64,000 bases of DNA from Pseudomonas capsici (GCF_017165765.1 NZ_JAFGZD010000004.1:248001-312000), one strand, 5' to 3'. Positions 28,413 to 38,226 are shown, counted from the first letter of the stretch. A program made the numbers and translations. The notes: generated from the letters alone by a model not told the origin.

Positions 28413-30347
28413 GTGTCAGCAGTGCTCTCTCTTTTGCGCAGCCGCTTGCTGCGTCCGGTTTTCATCGCGCTTGGCATTGCCATTCTGGTGCAGGTGCTTG
28501 TTGCAGTCGCTCTTACCCGGAGCACCGTCACGGCGCTGGAGGCGGATCTTGCGGCCCGGTTGGGGGTAGATTCGCAACATCTGTCGTCTGAGCTTGAGCG
28601 GGCGAGTAGCGAGGTGACATCGAGTCTCGATGCGCTCTCGGCCAGTACCCGGCAGCGCTTGAGTGCCGGCTTGTCTACCCGCCTCAAGGACGAGCAGGCG
28701 CAATTGCGCGCGACACTGGAGAAGAGTCTCAAGGACTCGGCTACCGATATGGCCGAGTTGCTGGCAGCGGTCGCCCCGCGAGCCATGTGGGATAACGACA
28801 CGCCGACATTGTCCGAATTCGCCCGTCGTGCGCAGCGCAATCCCAATGTGCTGTTTGTCGTCTATGACGATGCTACCGGCGAGCACCTGACCCGCTATCT
28901 GAATCGCGACAACCCCTTGATCAAGTCGTTGCTGGCCAAGGGGGAGGGCGAGCGGGCCATGGACAAGGTCCTGAATGCCGCGAAAAGCGATCCATCGGTT
29001 TACTACATCGAAGCCCCCATCAGTCCTAATGGGGTGGATATCGGCAAGGTGCGCATGGGGGTTTCCACGGCGACGGTCGAGGAAAACCTGGTGGCCCTGG
29101 ACAAGCGCTTTGCGTCCCTGATCACCAATGGCGAGCAACTGGTTTCGGAAAGTCTGGTGAGCGCATCGAAAGACAGCTCGGCTGCGCTGCGTACCCGGCT
29201 GCAATCTGCCCAGAGTGCTGCGACGGCGATGACCAGCAATACCAGTCTTGCCGTTCAGGGTGCGGCTGAAGACCTGCGCTGGAGGATCGGTCTCGGTCTG
29301 GCGCTGGTCGGGCTGGGCGTTTTGCTGTTGCTGGCTGTGGTGCTGGGGCGTCGAGTGGTCAGCAAACTGCATCTGCTGATTGCGGCCCTCAATGATCTGG
29401 CGGCAGGCGAGGGTGATCTGACCAAGCGTGTCAGGCTCGACAGCAATGACGAAATTGGCGATATGTCGGCGGCAGTCAACCGCTTCATCGACAAGCTGCA
29501 GCCGATCGTGCGCGAGGCGGGCGAAGTGGCTCAGCGTACCGGTGTTGAAATCGGTGTGATGAGCCAGCGTAACGCAGGCGCGGATGCGGCGGCCGAGCGG
29601 CAGCGTGACGAAGTGGCGGCCAGCCTCAAGGCGCTTGAGCAGATGGCCGATGAGGCGCAGTCGGAAAGCAATGCCATGCAGGCTGCCTTGCAGCAGGTGG
29701 TTGGCATCAAGCAGGCGACCGACGAGAACACTCGCACCTCGAATCAGGTGGGGGAGTTGATCGAGGCGCTGGCCGGGCAGGTGGAGACCGGGTCGAAAGT
29801 CATCGAGCGTCTGGCGCAGCAGAGCGAGCAGATCGAAGTCGTGCTCGAAGTGATTCATGGCATAGCTGAGCAAACCAACCTGCTGGCCCTGAACGCGGCT
29901 ATCGAAGCGGCTCGCGCCGGCGAGACCGGGCGTGGGTTTGCGGTGGTTGCCGATGAGGTTCGTGCGCTGGCCAGCAAGACCCAGAGCTCCACCGGGGATA
30001 TCCAGGAGCATATCGGTGCCTTGCAGCGCGGAGCCAAGGAAGCGGTGGCTGCCATCGGTCTTGCCGGGCGGCAGGCCAAGGAAGGGCTGGCGGTTCTGCG
30101 TGACAGCGCGAAGCTGCAGCAGACAGTCCAGGAGTCGGTCGAACAGGTGCATGCGGCAATCGGTCTGGCTACCAGGGCGGCAGAGCATCAGGCAGAAGGT
30201 GCCCAGGCGGTACGTGGCCGGGTCGAAGTGATTCACGCTCAGGCCGAGCAGGCTGCGAAGGCGGTCGTTGAGACTACGGCCAGCGGCAAGGTGCTCAATG
30301 GTCTGGCTGCACAGTTGAAGGCGAGTCTGGGGCAGTTCAGGGCGTAA
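28413..30347 (+). CDS. Methyl-accepting chemotaxis protein
   Basis: A 644-residue transmembrane chemoreceptor starting at GTG 28413, 10 bp after GGAGGGA. TM1 at about 12-35; a periplasmic sensor domain of about 255 residues with a coiled-coil first part and a Cache-like middle ([20 protein letters not shown]); TM2 at about 293-314; HAMP (about 315-370); and a cytoplasmic signalling domain with the conserved tip [19 protein letters not shown]. It lacks a C-terminal CheR-tethering pentapeptide. The ligand cannot be read from sequence. Single-gene unit between purA and the tRNA-Leu genes. Confidence 0.92.
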   Translation: MSAVLSLLRSRLLRPVFIALGIAILVQVLVAVALTRSTVTALEADLAARLGVDSQHLSSELERASSEVTSSLDALSASTRQRLSAGLSTRLKDEQAQLRATLEKSLKDSATDMAELLAAVAPRAMWDNDTPTLSEFARRAQRNPNVLFVVYDDATGEHLTRYLNRDNPLIKSLLAKGEGERAMDKVLNAAKSDPSVYYIEAPISPNGVDIGKVRMGVSTATVEENLVALDKRFASLITNGEQLVSESLVSASKDSSAALRTRLQSAQSAATAMTSNTSLAVQGAAEDLRWRIGLGLALVGLGVLLLLAVVLGRRVVSKLHLLIAALNDLAAGEGDLTKRVRLDSNDEIGDMSAAVNRFIDKLQPIVREAGEVAQRTGVEIGVMSQRNAGADAAAERQRDEVAASLKALEQMADEAQSESNAMQAALQQVVGIKQATDENTRTSNQVGELIEALAGQVETGSKVIERLAQQSEQIEVVLEVIHGIAEQTNLLALNAAIEAARAGETGRGFAVVADEVRALASKTQSSTGDIQEHIGALQRGAKEAVAAIGLAGRQAKEGLAVLRDSAKLQQTVQESVEQVHAAIGLATRAAEHQAEGAQAVRGRVEVIHAQAEQAAKAVVETTASGKVLNGLAAQLKASLGQFRA

Positions 30348-30352
30348 GTGTG

Positions 30353-30398
30353 GGGGGATTCATTCGCGAGGCTGTTTTCGCGAATGAATTCGCTCCTT
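30353..30398. repeat. REP element after the chemoreceptor gene
   Basis: GGATTCATTCGCGAG and its inverted copy TTCGCGAATGAATTCGCTCC face each other over a short loop, the same family as at 1200-1290 and 40832-40882. It starts 6 bp past the stop codon. Confidence 0.75.
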
Positions 30399-30421
30399 CG
30401 GGTTTTCAAACCCCGAAAAGC

Positions 30422-30450
30422 ACAAAACCGAGCACAAGGCTCGGTTTTGT
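30422..30450 (-). terminator. Terminator of the downstream tRNA-Leu copy
   Basis: Perfect 12-bp stem (30422-30433 with 30439-30450) and five-base loop, seven bases past the encoded CCA of the tRNA at 30457. T-rich on both arms, so it could also stop the chemoreceptor transcript. Confidence 0.8.
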
Positions 30451-30456
30451 TTGAAT

Positions 30457-30543
30457 TGGTGCCCAGAAGAAGACTCGAACTTCCACGGCCTTGCGGCCAC
30501 CAGCACCTGAAGCTGGCGTGTCTACCAATTTCACCATCTGGGC
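30457..30543 (-). tRNA. tRNA-Leu (anticodon CAG), copy 1
   Basis: An 87-nt tRNA with encoded CCA. The minus strand begins GCCCAGATGGTGAAATTGGT; the acceptor stem pairs with the end before ACCA, the anticodon stem-loop is CCAGC-TTCAGGT-GCTGG (anticodon CAG, reads CUG), a long variable arm (GTGGCCGCAAGGCCGT) marks a class II tRNA, and GTTCGAGTC is the T loop. Identical to the copy at 30709-30795. Confidence 0.97.
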
Positions 30544-30578
30544 AGTATCTTCAGCGCTGTACGCCGTTGATGGGGCGC

Positions 30579-30607
30579 ACTATACGGAGAGCGTTTCGAT
30601 CTGTAAA
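30579..30607 (-). promoter_or_regulatory. Sigma-70 promoter of tRNA-Leu copy 1
   Basis: On the minus strand TTTACA (-35, 30602-30607) and TATAGT (-10, 30579-30584) are separated by exactly 17 bp. The tRNA begins 36 bp past the -10. The flanks are shared with the promoter of the other copy. Confidence 0.85.
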
Positions 30608-30644
30608 CCCCTGTTTTGGTTTTAATAATCAAAACCCTGAAATG

Positions 30645-30670
30645 CAAAAACCCGCTTTCGCGGGTTTTTG
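30645..30670 (-). terminator. Terminator of the upstream tRNA-Leu copy
   Basis: CAAAAACCCG (30645-30654) pairs with CGGGTTTTTG (30661-30670) around CTTTCG. It sits 38 bp past the 3' end of the tRNA at 30709 and before the promoter of copy 1, so the two tRNA genes are separate units. Confidence 0.8.
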
Positions 30671-30708
30671 TGGGAGCCTGTAGATTAAGTTAATCTGCAG
30701 CTCTGAAT

Positions 30709-30795
30709 TGGTGCCCAGAAGAAGACTCGAACTTCCACGGCCTTGCGGCCACCAGCACCTGAAGCTGGCGTGTCTACCAATTTCACCATCTGGGC
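30709..30795 (-). tRNA. tRNA-Leu (anticodon CAG), copy 2
   Basis: Same 87-nt sequence as copy 1, with CCA encoded, anticodon CAG and long variable arm. It is the upstream copy on the minus strand and has its own promoter. Confidence 0.97.
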
Positions 30796-30829
30796 AGTAT
30801 CAACAAGTGTTTGCCTGTCGATGGCGCGC

Positions 30830-30858
30830 ACTATACGGAGCGCCTTTTGAGCTGTAAA
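30830..30858 (-). promoter_or_regulatory. Sigma-70 promoter of tRNA-Leu copy 2
   Basis: TTTACA (30853-30858) and TATAGT (30830-30835) on the minus strand, 17-bp spacing. The surroundings AACAGGGG before the -35 and GTGCGC after the -10 match the copy 1 promoter, so promoter and gene were duplicated together. Confidence 0.85.
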
Positions 30859-31020
30859 CCCCTGTTGTGAAAAATAATTGGAAAATTTCGCAGGTGGCGG
30901 TCGGAATGGTTTTTTGCACCCTCCGGACGGCTTTTTAGAGGGGCAGGTGAGTCTGAAATTTCCCGTTTCAATAGGTGTATGCCAAACTAACCCACATATA
31001 GACAAGGTGAAAACTCTCTA

Positions 31021-33621
31021 ATGGCCGATTGGCAGTCCCTCGATCCCGAGGCCGCTCGTGAAGCGGAAAAATACGAAAACCCTATTCCCAGCCGTGAGCT
31101 GATTCTGCAGCACCTTGCCGAGCGCGGTTCGCCGGCAAGTCGCGAGCAACTGGTCGAAGAGTTCGGCCTGTCCACCGAGGATCAATTCGAAGCCTTGCGT
31201 CGTCGTCTGCGGGCGATGGAGCGCGATGCTCAGTTGATCTACACCCGCCGCGGAACCTACGCGCCGGTGGACAAGCTGGACCTGATCCTGGGCCGCATTA
31301 CCGGTCACCGTGACGGTTTCGGCTTCCTGGTTCCCGACGACGGCTCCGACGACCTGTTCATGAGTCCGGCGCAGATGCGTCTGGTGTTCGATGGCGACCG
31401 TGCCCTGGCACGTGTTTCGGGTCTTGACCGCCGTGGTCGCCGTGAAGGCGTCATTGTCGAAGTCATCTCCCGTGCCCATGAAACCATTGTCGGTCGCTAT
31501 TTCGAAGAAAGCGGCATCGGTTTCGTTATCCCGGACAACCCGAAGATCCAGCAGGAAGTGCTGGTGACACCCGGACGCAACAGCAACGCGAAGATCGGTC
31601 AGTTCGTCGAGGTGAAAATCACCCACTGGCCGACGCCGCGCTTCCAGCCGCAAGGCGATGTGGTCGAAGTGGTGGGCAATTACATGGCGCCCGGCATGGA
31701 GATCGATGTCGCGTTGCGCACTTATGACATTCCCCATGTCTGGCCCGAGGCCGTACTCAAGGAAGCGGCGAAGCTCAAGCCGGAAGTCGAAGAGAAGGAC
31801 AAGGAAAACCGCGTCGATCTGCGCCACTTGCCTTTCGTGACCATCGACGGTGAAGACGCCCGCGACTTCGACGATGCGGTCTACTGTGAAGCCAGGCCCG
31901 GCAAGCTGCGCCTGTTCTCCGGTGGCTGGACGCTCTACGTGGCGATTGCCGACGTATCGAGCTACGTGAAGATCGGCTCGGCGCTGGATGCAGAATCCCA
32001 GGTGCGCGGCAACTCGGTGTATTTCCCCGAGCGTGTGGTGCCGATGCTGCCGGAGCAGCTTTCCAACGGCCTGTGCTCGTTGAACCCGCTTGTCGACCGT
32101 CTGGCCATGGTTTGCGAGATGACCATCTCCAAGACCGGCGAGATGACCGATTACGTATTCTACGAAGCCGTCATTCACTCCCATGCGCGCCTGACCTACA
32201 ACAAGGTCAGCACGATTCTGGAGCAGCCGAAGACTTCCGAAGCCAAGGCGCTGCGTGGCGAATATGCCGAAGTGGTTCCGCACCTCAAGCAGCTGTATGC
32301 GATGTACAAGGTGCTGCTGGGCGCGCGTCATGTGCGTGGAGCCATCGATTTCGAGACTCAGGAAACCCGGATCGTTTTCGGATCCGAGCGCAAGATTGCC
32401 GAAATCCGCCCGACGACCCGCAACGATGCTCACAAGCTGATCGAGGAGTGCATGCTGGCTGCGAACGTGGCCACTGCCGAGTTCCTGAAAAAGCACGAAA
32501 TCCCTGCGCTCTATCGTGTTCACGATGGTCCGCCGCCCGAGCGTCTGGAAAAGCTGCGTGCTTTCCTGGGTGAGCTGGGGCTGTCGTTGCACAAGGGCAA
32601 GGAGGGGCCTACGCCGAAGGATTATCAGGCGTTGCTGGAAACCGTGCGCGATCGCCCGGATTACCATCTGATCCAGACCGTGATGCTGCGCTCGTTGAGT
32701 CAGGCGGTCTACAGCTCGGACAACAACGGTCACTTCGGTCTGAATTACGAGGCGTACACGCACTTCACTTCGCCGATCCGTCGCTATCCCGATCTGCTCA
32801 CGCATCGTGCCATCCGCAGCGTGATCCGTTCGAAGCAGGATACGCCGCATGTCCGTCGTGCCGGTGCCGCCACGATTCCGAAGGCGCGTATCTACCCTTA
32901 CGACGAAGCCACGCTGGAGCAGTTGGGCGAGCAGTGCTCCATGAGCGAGCGCCGTGCCGACGAAGCCACGCGCGATGTGGTCAACTGGCTCAAATGCGAG
33001 TTCATGAAAGACCGCGTAGGCGAGTCGTTCCCGGGCGTGATCACGGCTGTGACCGGCTTCGGTCTGTTCGTCGAGCTGACCGACATCTATGTCGAAGGTC
33101 TGGTGCACGTAACCGCCTTGCCGGATGACTACTACCACTTCGATCCTGTGCATCACCGTCTTGCGGGTGAGCGCAGCGGTCGCAGCTTCCGCCTGGGCGA
33201 TACGGTCGAGGTGCGGGTCATGCGCGTCGATCTGGATGAGCGCAAGATCGACTTCGAAATGTCCGAAAAAACCGCCAGTGCGCCGGTCGGCCGCAAGCGT
33301 CGCAGCCAGGAAACTGCGCCTGCACCTGTTGCCGAGAAGAGCAAGGCTGCCGGGCGTCGCGGTTCTTCGACCAAGGAAGCCGTATCCGAAGCTTATCGTC
33401 CCAGTGATGCTGCGGCGAAAAATGCCGAAGTGCGCAAAAGCCGGGAAATGAAAAAGGCTCTTCTGGAGCAGGCAAAAACCAGTGGCAAGGCTTCGTCGGG
33501 GAAATCCGACAAGTCCGGTTCCACTGCGTCGAAACCCAGTAAACATCGTAAGGGTCCGTCCAAGTCGGGCTCTGCTCCAGCCAAAAGTGGCGGAGCGCGT
33601 AAACCCAAGGCCAAGTCATGA
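31021..33621 (+). CDS. rnr: Ribonuclease R
   Basis: Processive 3'-5' exoribonuclease able to degrade structured RNA, used in RNA quality control and cold or stationary-phase survival. The 866-residue protein has an N-terminal HTH-like region (about 20-85), two cold-shock domains (about 85-240), the RNB catalytic domain with DGEDARDFDDAVYCE near 276-290, an S1 domain (about 660-745), and a Lys/Ser/Ala-rich basic tail of about 110 residues. Ends in an ATGA overlap with rlmB, so the two are translationally coupled. Confidence 0.97.
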   Translation: MADWQSLDPEAAREAEKYENPIPSRELILQHLAERGSPASREQLVEEFGLSTEDQFEALRRRLRAMERDAQLIYTRRGTYAPVDKLDLILGRITGHRDGFGFLVPDDGSDDLFMSPAQMRLVFDGDRALARVSGLDRRGRREGVIVEVISRAHETIVGRYFEESGIGFVIPDNPKIQQEVLVTPGRNSNAKIGQFVEVKITHWPTPRFQPQGDVVEVVGNYMAPGMEIDVALRTYDIPHVWPEAVLKEAAKLKPEVEEKDKENRVDLRHLPFVTIDGEDARDFDDAVYCEARPGKLRLFSGGWTLYVAIADVSSYVKIGSALDAESQVRGNSVYFPERVVPMLPEQLSNGLCSLNPLVDRLAMVCEMTISKTGEMTDYVFYEAVIHSHARLTYNKVSTILEQPKTSEAKALRGEYAEVVPHLKQLYAMYKVLLGARHVRGAIDFETQETRIVFGSERKIAEIRPTTRNDAHKLIEECMLAANVATAEFLKKHEIPALYRVHDGPPPERLEKLRAFLGELGLSLHKGKEGPTPKDYQALLETVRDRPDYHLIQTVMLRSLSQAVYSSDNNGHFGLNYEAYTHFTSPIRRYPDLLTHRAIRSVIRSKQDTPHVRRAGAATIPKARIYPYDEATLEQLGEQCSMSERRADEATRDVVNWLKCEFMKDRVGESFPGVITAVTGFGLFVELTDIYVEGLVHVTALPDDYYHFDPVHHRLAGERSGRSFRLGDTVEVRVMRVDLDERKIDFEMSEKTASAPVGRKRRSQETAPAPVAEKSKAAGRRGSSTKEAVSEAYRPSDAAAKNAEVRKSREMKKALLEQAKTSGKASSGKSDKSGSTASKPSKHRKGPSKSGSAPAKSGGARKPKAKS

Positions 33622-34379
33622 GTCAGTTGGAAAAAATCTACGGCGTGCATGCTGTAGAAGCGTTGCTGCGTCACCATCCAAAGCGGGTCAAGCACATCTG
33701 GCTGGCTGAAGGCCGGAACGACCCTCGTGTGCAGGTGCTCGTCGAGCTGGCTGGCCAGAACCGCGTCACCATCGGTCAGGCCGAGCGTCGCGAAATGGAC
33801 GCCTGGGTCGAGGGCGTGCATCAGGGCGTGGTTGCCGATGTCAGTCCGAGCCAGGTCTGGGGCGAAGCGATGCTCGATGAGCTGCTGGACCGGACCGAGG
33901 GTGCGCCGCTGATTCTGGTGCTCGATGGCGTTACCGATCCGCATAACCTCGGCGCATGCCTGCGTACCGCCGATGCGGCCGGTGCGCTGGCCGTGATCGT
34001 GCCCAAGGACAAGTCGGCGACCCTGACGCCGGCGGTACGTAAAGTGGCGTGCGGTGCGGCGGAAGTCATTCCGCTGGTGGCCGTGACCAACCTGGCCCGC
34101 AGTCTGGAAAAGCTCCAGCAGCGCGGTCTGTGGGTTGTCGGTACGGCTGGCGAGGCCGAGCAGGAGCTGTATCAGCAGGACCTCACCGGTCCGACCATCC
34201 TGATCATGGGTGCCGAAGGCAAAGGCATGCGCCGCCTGACCCGTGAACACTGCGACTACCTGGTACGTCTGCCGATGGCTGGCAGCGTCAGCAGCCTGAA
34301 CGTCTCGGTCGCAACCGGCGTCTGCCTGTTCGAGGCGATGCGTCAGCGTAGCGTCAAGGCTGCTGCGGCCAAGAAGTAG
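33618..34379 (+). CDS. rlmB: 23S rRNA (guanosine-2251-2'-O)-methyltransferase
   Basis: SPOUT-class methyltransferase that modifies G2251 in the 50S peptidyl-transferase region. 253 residues: N-terminal L30e-like RNA-binding domain (about 1-80), then SPOUT domain with VLDGVTDPHNLGACLRTA, GAEGKGMRRL and LNVSVATGVCLFEA. Overlaps the rnr stop by four bases. A repeat-containing spacer follows. Confidence 0.96.
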   Translation: MSQLEKIYGVHAVEALLRHHPKRVKHIWLAEGRNDPRVQVLVELAGQNRVTIGQAERREMDAWVEGVHQGVVADVSPSQVWGEAMLDELLDRTEGAPLILVLDGVTDPHNLGACLRTADAAGALAVIVPKDKSATLTPAVRKVACGAAEVIPLVAVTNLARSLEKLQQRGLWVVGTAGEAEQELYQQDLTGPTILIMGAEGKGMRRLTREHCDYLVRLPMAGSVSSLNVSVATGVCLFEAMRQRSVKAAAAKK

Positions 34380-34388
34380 GCGTAGGGG

Positions 34389-34475
34389 TCAAGCGCAAGC
34401 TGCAAGTGGTTGGAGTGCGGCTTGCAGCTTATGGCTTGCCGCTTGAAGCTTCCTCTTTCCCTTGCAGCTTCCCTT
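34389..34475. repeat. Dispersed GCTTGC/AGCTT-type repeat between rlmB and rpsF
   Basis: The stretch CAAGCGCAAGCTGCAAG ... GCTTGCAGCTTATGGCTTG ... CCGCTTGAAGCTTCC is built from the same AGCTT/GCTTG units as the heptamer array at 14121-14185; AGCTTAT(A/G)GCTTGCCGCTTG is shared almost base for base. Two such sites in one window suggest a dispersed element. Confidence 0.65.
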
Positions 34476-34561
34476 CCCCTTCTCTACAATTGCGCCCCTT
34501 GCTGTCACGGCAGGCGCTCTTGTGTCTGTCCCTGAGCAAGACTAACAGTGTCATTCACTCC

Positions 34562-34591
34562 TTGTCTGACCGCTTTGGCGGCAGGCTACAA
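34562..34591 (+). promoter_or_regulatory. Possible S6:S18 autoregulatory leader of rpsF
   Basis: Nested stem-loop just upstream of the rpsF SD: TTGT pairs with ACAA, CTG with CAG (with a GCT bulge on the right) and CCGC with GCGG around TTTG. Many bacteria carry a leader here bound by the S6-S18 complex to repress the operon. Structure seen by eye; the match to the published consensus was not tested. Confidence 0.35.
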
Positions 34592-34607
34592 CCCGTAAGG
34601 AGCATTC

Positions 34608-35033
34608 ATGCGTCATTACGAAATTATCTTTTTGGTCCACCCGGATCAAAGCGAGCAAGTCGGCGGCATGGTTGAGCGTTACACCAAGCTGATCGAAGAA
34701 GACGGCGGCAAAATCCACCGCCTGGAAGACTGGGGCCGTCGTCAACTGGCCTACGCAATCAACAATGTTCACAAGGCTCACTACGTGATGCTGAACGTTG
34801 AGTGCACTGGCAAGGCCCTGGCCGAGCTGGAAGACAACTTCCGTTACAACGATGCTGTGATCCGTAACCTGGTCATCCGTCGCGACGAAGCCGTAACTGG
34901 CCAGTCCGAGATGCTCAAGGCTGAAGAGAACCGCAGTGAGCGCCGTGAGCGTCGTGACCGTCCTGAGCACTCCGACAGCGCCGATGGCGATGACGGTGAC
35001 AACAGCGACGTTAGCGATAACGCTGACGAGTAA
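34608..35033 (+). CDS. rpsF: 30S ribosomal protein S6
   Basis: 141 residues, starting at ATG 34608 after AAGGAG. Opens [18 protein letters not shown], the standard S6 start, and ends in an acidic Asp/Ser/Asn tail (about 120-141), as expected of a substrate for RimK-type glutamylation. S6 binds S18 on the platform of the 30S subunit. First gene of rpsF-rpsR-membrane protein-rplI. Confidence 0.98.
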   Translation: MRHYEIIFLVHPDQSEQVGGMVERYTKLIEEDGGKIHRLEDWGRRQLAYAINNVHKAHYVMLNVECTGKALAELEDNFRYNDAVIRNLVIRRDEAVTGQSEMLKAEENRSERRERRDRPEHSDSADGDDGDNSDVSDNADE

Positions 35034-35061
35034 TCCACGGACCTTTTGAGGAGCCTATTAC

Positions 35062-35292
35062 ATGGCACGTTTCTTCCGTCGTCGTAAATTCTGCCGCTTC
35101 ACCGCTGAAGACGTGAAAGAGATCGATTACAAAGATCTCAACACTCTGAAAGCTTATGTATCCGAGACCGGCAAAATCGTTCCAAGCCGTATCACCGGTA
35201 CCAAAGCACGTTATCAGCGTCAGCTGGCCACCGCTATCAAGCGCGCCCGCTTCCTGGCCTTGCTGGCCTACACCGACAGCCACGGCCGCTGA
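35062..35292 (+). CDS. rpsR: 30S ribosomal protein S18
   Basis: 76 residues, [12 protein letters not shown] start and [13 protein letters not shown] near the end, both diagnostic. 28 bp after rpsF with GAGGAG before ATG 35062. The partner of S6 in the 30S platform. Confidence 0.98.
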
Positions 35293-35331
35293 GACCAGGT
35301 AGTCGACAAAACGTAACAAGGGATAGATAGC

Positions 35332-36228
35332 ATGCGCGCCCTGGCTGAATTCATCATGCGCGGCCGTATGCAGGCCACTTTGTTGGTGGCTGGATCTGCG
35401 GCATTGCCGCTGCTGTTCTGGTTAAGTGCTGCTGCAGGTAGTCTTGTGCTCCTGCGACGCGGGTTCAGTGATGCCGTTGGCGTCCTGGCCTGGGCTCTGC
35501 TGCCGGCTTTGGCCTGGTGGTATTTCGGTGAGCCGCGTACAGCCATGGTGCTGTTCGGTTCGCTGAGTTTGGCAATGGTTTTGCGTGCCAGCGAGTCCTG
35601 GGTCCGCGTGCTGCTGGTCAGCGTGGCGTTGGGTATGTTGTATGCAGTGATTCTGGGCACGGTTTTCCGCGAACCCATCGAAGCGATGTCGCAGGAGTTG
35701 CAGAAACTCCTTCCGACAATGCTCACGGGGCTCTACGAGCAATTGAACGTAGAGGAGCGAGCGCGTCTTGCAGCACTGATTACACCGGTACTCAATGGCC
35801 TGATAGCGTCGTTGCTGCAAATCGTTACAGTGCTGACCCTGATCCTGGGGCGTTACTGGCAAGCGTTGCTGTACAACCCGGGTGGTTTCGGACGCGAATT
35901 TCGTGCCCTGAGACTCCCGCTGATACCAACATCGGTGCTGTTGGTGTGCATGCTGCTGGGGCCGAACTTCGGTCCGCAGATGGCGATGCTTACACCGCTG
36001 TGCAGCGTACCGTTGTTGTTCGCCGGGCTGGCCCTGATCCATGGGATGGTGGCTGAAAAGCAACTGGCCAGATTCTGGCTGGTGGGGATGTACATAACGC
36101 TGCTGGTATTCATGCAGCTGATTTATCCGTTGCTCGTGGTGATAGCCATTGTCGACAGCCTGATTGATTTTCGCGGTCGCCGGAAGCCGAAAGACTCCGG
36201 GAAAGGCCCTGCGAACGGTGAAGGTTAA
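35332..36228 (+). CDS. DUF2232-like polytopic membrane protein
   Basis: A 298-residue hydrophobic protein with about eight predicted membrane segments (for example about 15-42, 50-67, 88-110, 155-175, 200-225, 245-285) and a basic, polar tail ending [18 protein letters not shown]. It lies between rpsR and rplI, the place held in other pseudomonads by a conserved membrane protein (DUF2232/YybS-like). No catalytic motif seen; function unknown. Possibly a transporter-like or envelope role uncoupled from the ribosomal neighbours. Confidence 0.7.
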   Translation: MRALAEFIMRGRMQATLLVAGSAALPLLFWLSAAAGSLVLLRRGFSDAVGVLAWALLPALAWWYFGEPRTAMVLFGSLSLAMVLRASESWVRVLLVSVALGMLYAVILGTVFREPIEAMSQELQKLLPTMLTGLYEQLNVEERARLAALITPVLNGLIASLLQIVTVLTLILGRYWQALLYNPGGFGREFRALRLPLIPTSVLLVCMLLGPNFGPQMAMLTPLCSVPLLFAGLALIHGMVAEKQLARFWLVGMYITLLVFMQLIYPLLVVIAIVDSLIDFRGRRKPKDSGKGPANGEG

Positions 36229-36248
36229 AAGTTAAGAGGATTTTCCAC

Positions 36249-36695
36249 ATGCAACTGATCCTTCTGGAAAAAGTCGCGAACCTGGGCAACCTGGGCGACA
36301 AAGTAAACGTTAAGGCCGGCTACGGTCGTAACTACCTGCTGCCATACGGCAAAGCAACCGCTGCAACCGCTGCCAACCTGGCTGCGTTTGAAGAGCGTCG
36401 TGCCGAGCTGGAAAAACTGGCTGCAGAGAAAAAGGCTTCTGCCGAAACTCGCGCTGCCCAACTGGCTGAGCTGGAAGTGACCATCACTGCCACCGCTGGC
36501 GACGAAGGCAAGCTGTTCGGTTCGATCGGCACCCACGACATCGCTGATGCACTGACCGCCTCTGGCGTTGAAGTTGCAAAAAGCGAAGTTCGTCTGCCGA
36601 ACGGCACTATCCGTAACGTCGGCGAATACGACGTTGCCGTGCACCTGCACAGCGACGTTGAAGCGACCGTTCGCGTTGTCGTGGTAGCAGCTTAA
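36249..36695 (+). CDS. rplI: 50S ribosomal protein L9
   Basis: 148 residues beginning [19 protein letters not shown], with the long connecting helix rich in Ala/Glu/Lys (about 41-75) between N- and C-terminal globular domains. Binds 23S rRNA near the L1 stalk and affects reading fidelity. 20 bp after the membrane protein gene; strong terminator follows. Confidence 0.98.
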   Translation: MQLILLEKVANLGNLGDKVNVKAGYGRNYLLPYGKATAATAANLAAFEERRAELEKLAAEKKASAETRAAQLAELEVTITATAGDEGKLFGSIGTHDIADALTASGVEVAKSEVRLPNGTIRNVGEYDVAVHLHSDVEATVRVVVVAA

Positions 36696-36742
36696 GCAGT
36701 ACGCAATCGTCTGGCGGCTTTGCCGTTAGAGGATTAACATCG

Positions 36743-36776
36743 GGCACGATCCTGTTTACAGGTCGTGCCTTTTGTC
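36743..36776 (+). terminator. Terminator of the rpsF-rplI operon
   Basis: Long stem: GGCACGA (36743-36749) with TCGTGCC (36763-36769) and CCTGT with ACAGG, followed by TTTTGTCTTT. The dnaB start is only about 45 bp further on. Confidence 0.75.
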
Positions 36777-36818
36777 TTTCTGCCAGCCCTATTCTGTAAA
36801 CCTCGAATTCAAGTGGCC

Positions 36819-38213
36819 ATGAACGATATTTCCGCCCCCGAGCAATACGATCTGCAAACCGCTGCCCTCAAGGTGCCGCCGCATTCCATCGAGGCCGAAC
36901 AGGCTGTGCTCGGTGGCTTGATGCTGGACAACAACGCCTGGGAGCGTGTGCTCGATCAAGTGTCCGATGGCGATTTCTATCGGCATGATCACCGCCTGAT
37001 CTTCCGCGCCATTGCCCGTCTGGCCGATCAGAACAGCCCGATTGACGTCGTGACCCTGTCCGAGCAACTGGACAAGGAGGGGCAGACCTCCCAAGTTGGT
37101 GGTCTGGCGTACCTCAGTGAACTGGCGAAAAACACGCCGTCGGTCGCCAACATCAAGGCTTATGCCCAGATCGTTCGCCAGCGGGCGACCTTGCGTCAGT
37201 TGATCGGCATCAGCAACGAGATTGCCGACAGCGCGTTCAACCCGGAAGGCCGTACCGCCGAAGAAATTCTCGACGAGGCCGAGCGGCAGATCTTCCAGAT
37301 CGCCGAGGCGCGTCCCAAGACCGGCGGCCCGGTGGGTGTCAATGACCTGCTGACCAAGGCCATCGACCGCATCGACACGCTGTTCAACAGCGATAACGCG
37401 ATTACCGGCCTGTCCACCGGTTATACCGACCTGGACGACAAGACCAGCGGCCTGCAACCGGCCGACCTGATCATCGTTGCCGGTCGTCCGTCCATGGGTA
37501 AGACCACCTTCGCCATGAACCTGGTGGAAAACGCGGTACTGCGCAGCGACAAGGTGGTACTGGTCTACTCGCTGGAGATGCCAGGCGAATCGCTGATCAT
37601 GCGTATGCTTTCCTCGCTGGGGCGTATCGACCAGTCCAAGGTCCGTGCCGGTCAACTGGACGACGATGACTGGCCACGCCTGACCTCGGCTGTGAACCTG
37701 CTCAATGACCGCAAGCTGTTCATCGACGATACGGCCGGTATCAGCCCGTCCGAGATGCGTGCCCGTACCCGTCGTGTAGCTCGCGAGCACGGTGACATCG
37801 CCATGATCATGATCGACTACCTGCAGTTGATGCAGATCCCGGGTTCGGGCGGTGACAACCGGACCAACGAGATTTCCGAGATTTCCCGCTCGTTGAAAGC
37901 CCTGGCCAAGGAGTTCAACTGTCCGGTCATTGCACTCTCGCAGCTCAACCGCTCCCTGGAGCAGCGCCCGAACAAGCGCCCGATCAACTCCGACTTGCGG
38001 GAATCCGGAGCGATCGAGCAGGACGCCGACGTCATCATGTTCGTGTACCGCGACGAGGTGTATCACCCGGAAACCGAGCACAAGGGCATTGCCGAGATCA
38101 TTATCGGCAAGCAGCGTAACGGCCCGATCGGTACGTCGCGCCTTGCCTTCATCGGCAAATACACCCGCTTCGAGAATCTGGCACCCGGCAGTTACAACTT
38201 CGAGGACGAGTGA
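36819..38213 (+). CDS. dnaB: Replicative DNA helicase DnaB
   Basis: Hexameric 5'-3' helicase at the replication fork. 464 residues from ATG 36819; an upstream in-frame start at 36765 lies in the rplI terminator. N-terminal primase-interaction domain (about 15-120: PPHSIEAEQAVLGGLMLD), linker, and RecA-like ATPase with Walker A GRPSMGKTT near 222-230, and DNRTNEISEISRSLKALA and LSQLNRSLEQR further on. In PAO1 alr follows dnaB as I remember; here the next gene is ygiQ. Confidence 0.97.
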   Translation: MNDISAPEQYDLQTAALKVPPHSIEAEQAVLGGLMLDNNAWERVLDQVSDGDFYRHDHRLIFRAIARLADQNSPIDVVTLSEQLDKEGQTSQVGGLAYLSELAKNTPSVANIKAYAQIVRQRATLRQLIGISNEIADSAFNPEGRTAEEILDEAERQIFQIAEARPKTGGPVGVNDLLTKAIDRIDTLFNSDNAITGLSTGYTDLDDKTSGLQPADLIIVAGRPSMGKTTFAMNLVENAVLRSDKVVLVYSLEMPGESLIMRMLSSLGRIDQSKVRAGQLDDDDWPRLTSAVNLLNDRKLFIDDTAGISPSEMRARTRRVAREHGDIAMIMIDYLQLMQIPGSGGDNRTNEISEISRSLKALAKEFNCPVIALSQLNRSLEQRPNKRPINSDLRESGAIEQDADVIMFVYRDEVYHPETEHKGIAEIIIGKQRNGPIGTSRLAFIGKYTRFENLAPGSYNFEDE

Positions 38214-38226
38214 TCGCCGGTTCTGG

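Noticed and set aside
31018..33546. 842-codon minus-strand frame antisense to rnr
   Set aside because: Long antisense frames arise from codon bias in GC-rich genes. The plus strand encodes a full RNase R with recognisable motifs, and the antisense product has none.
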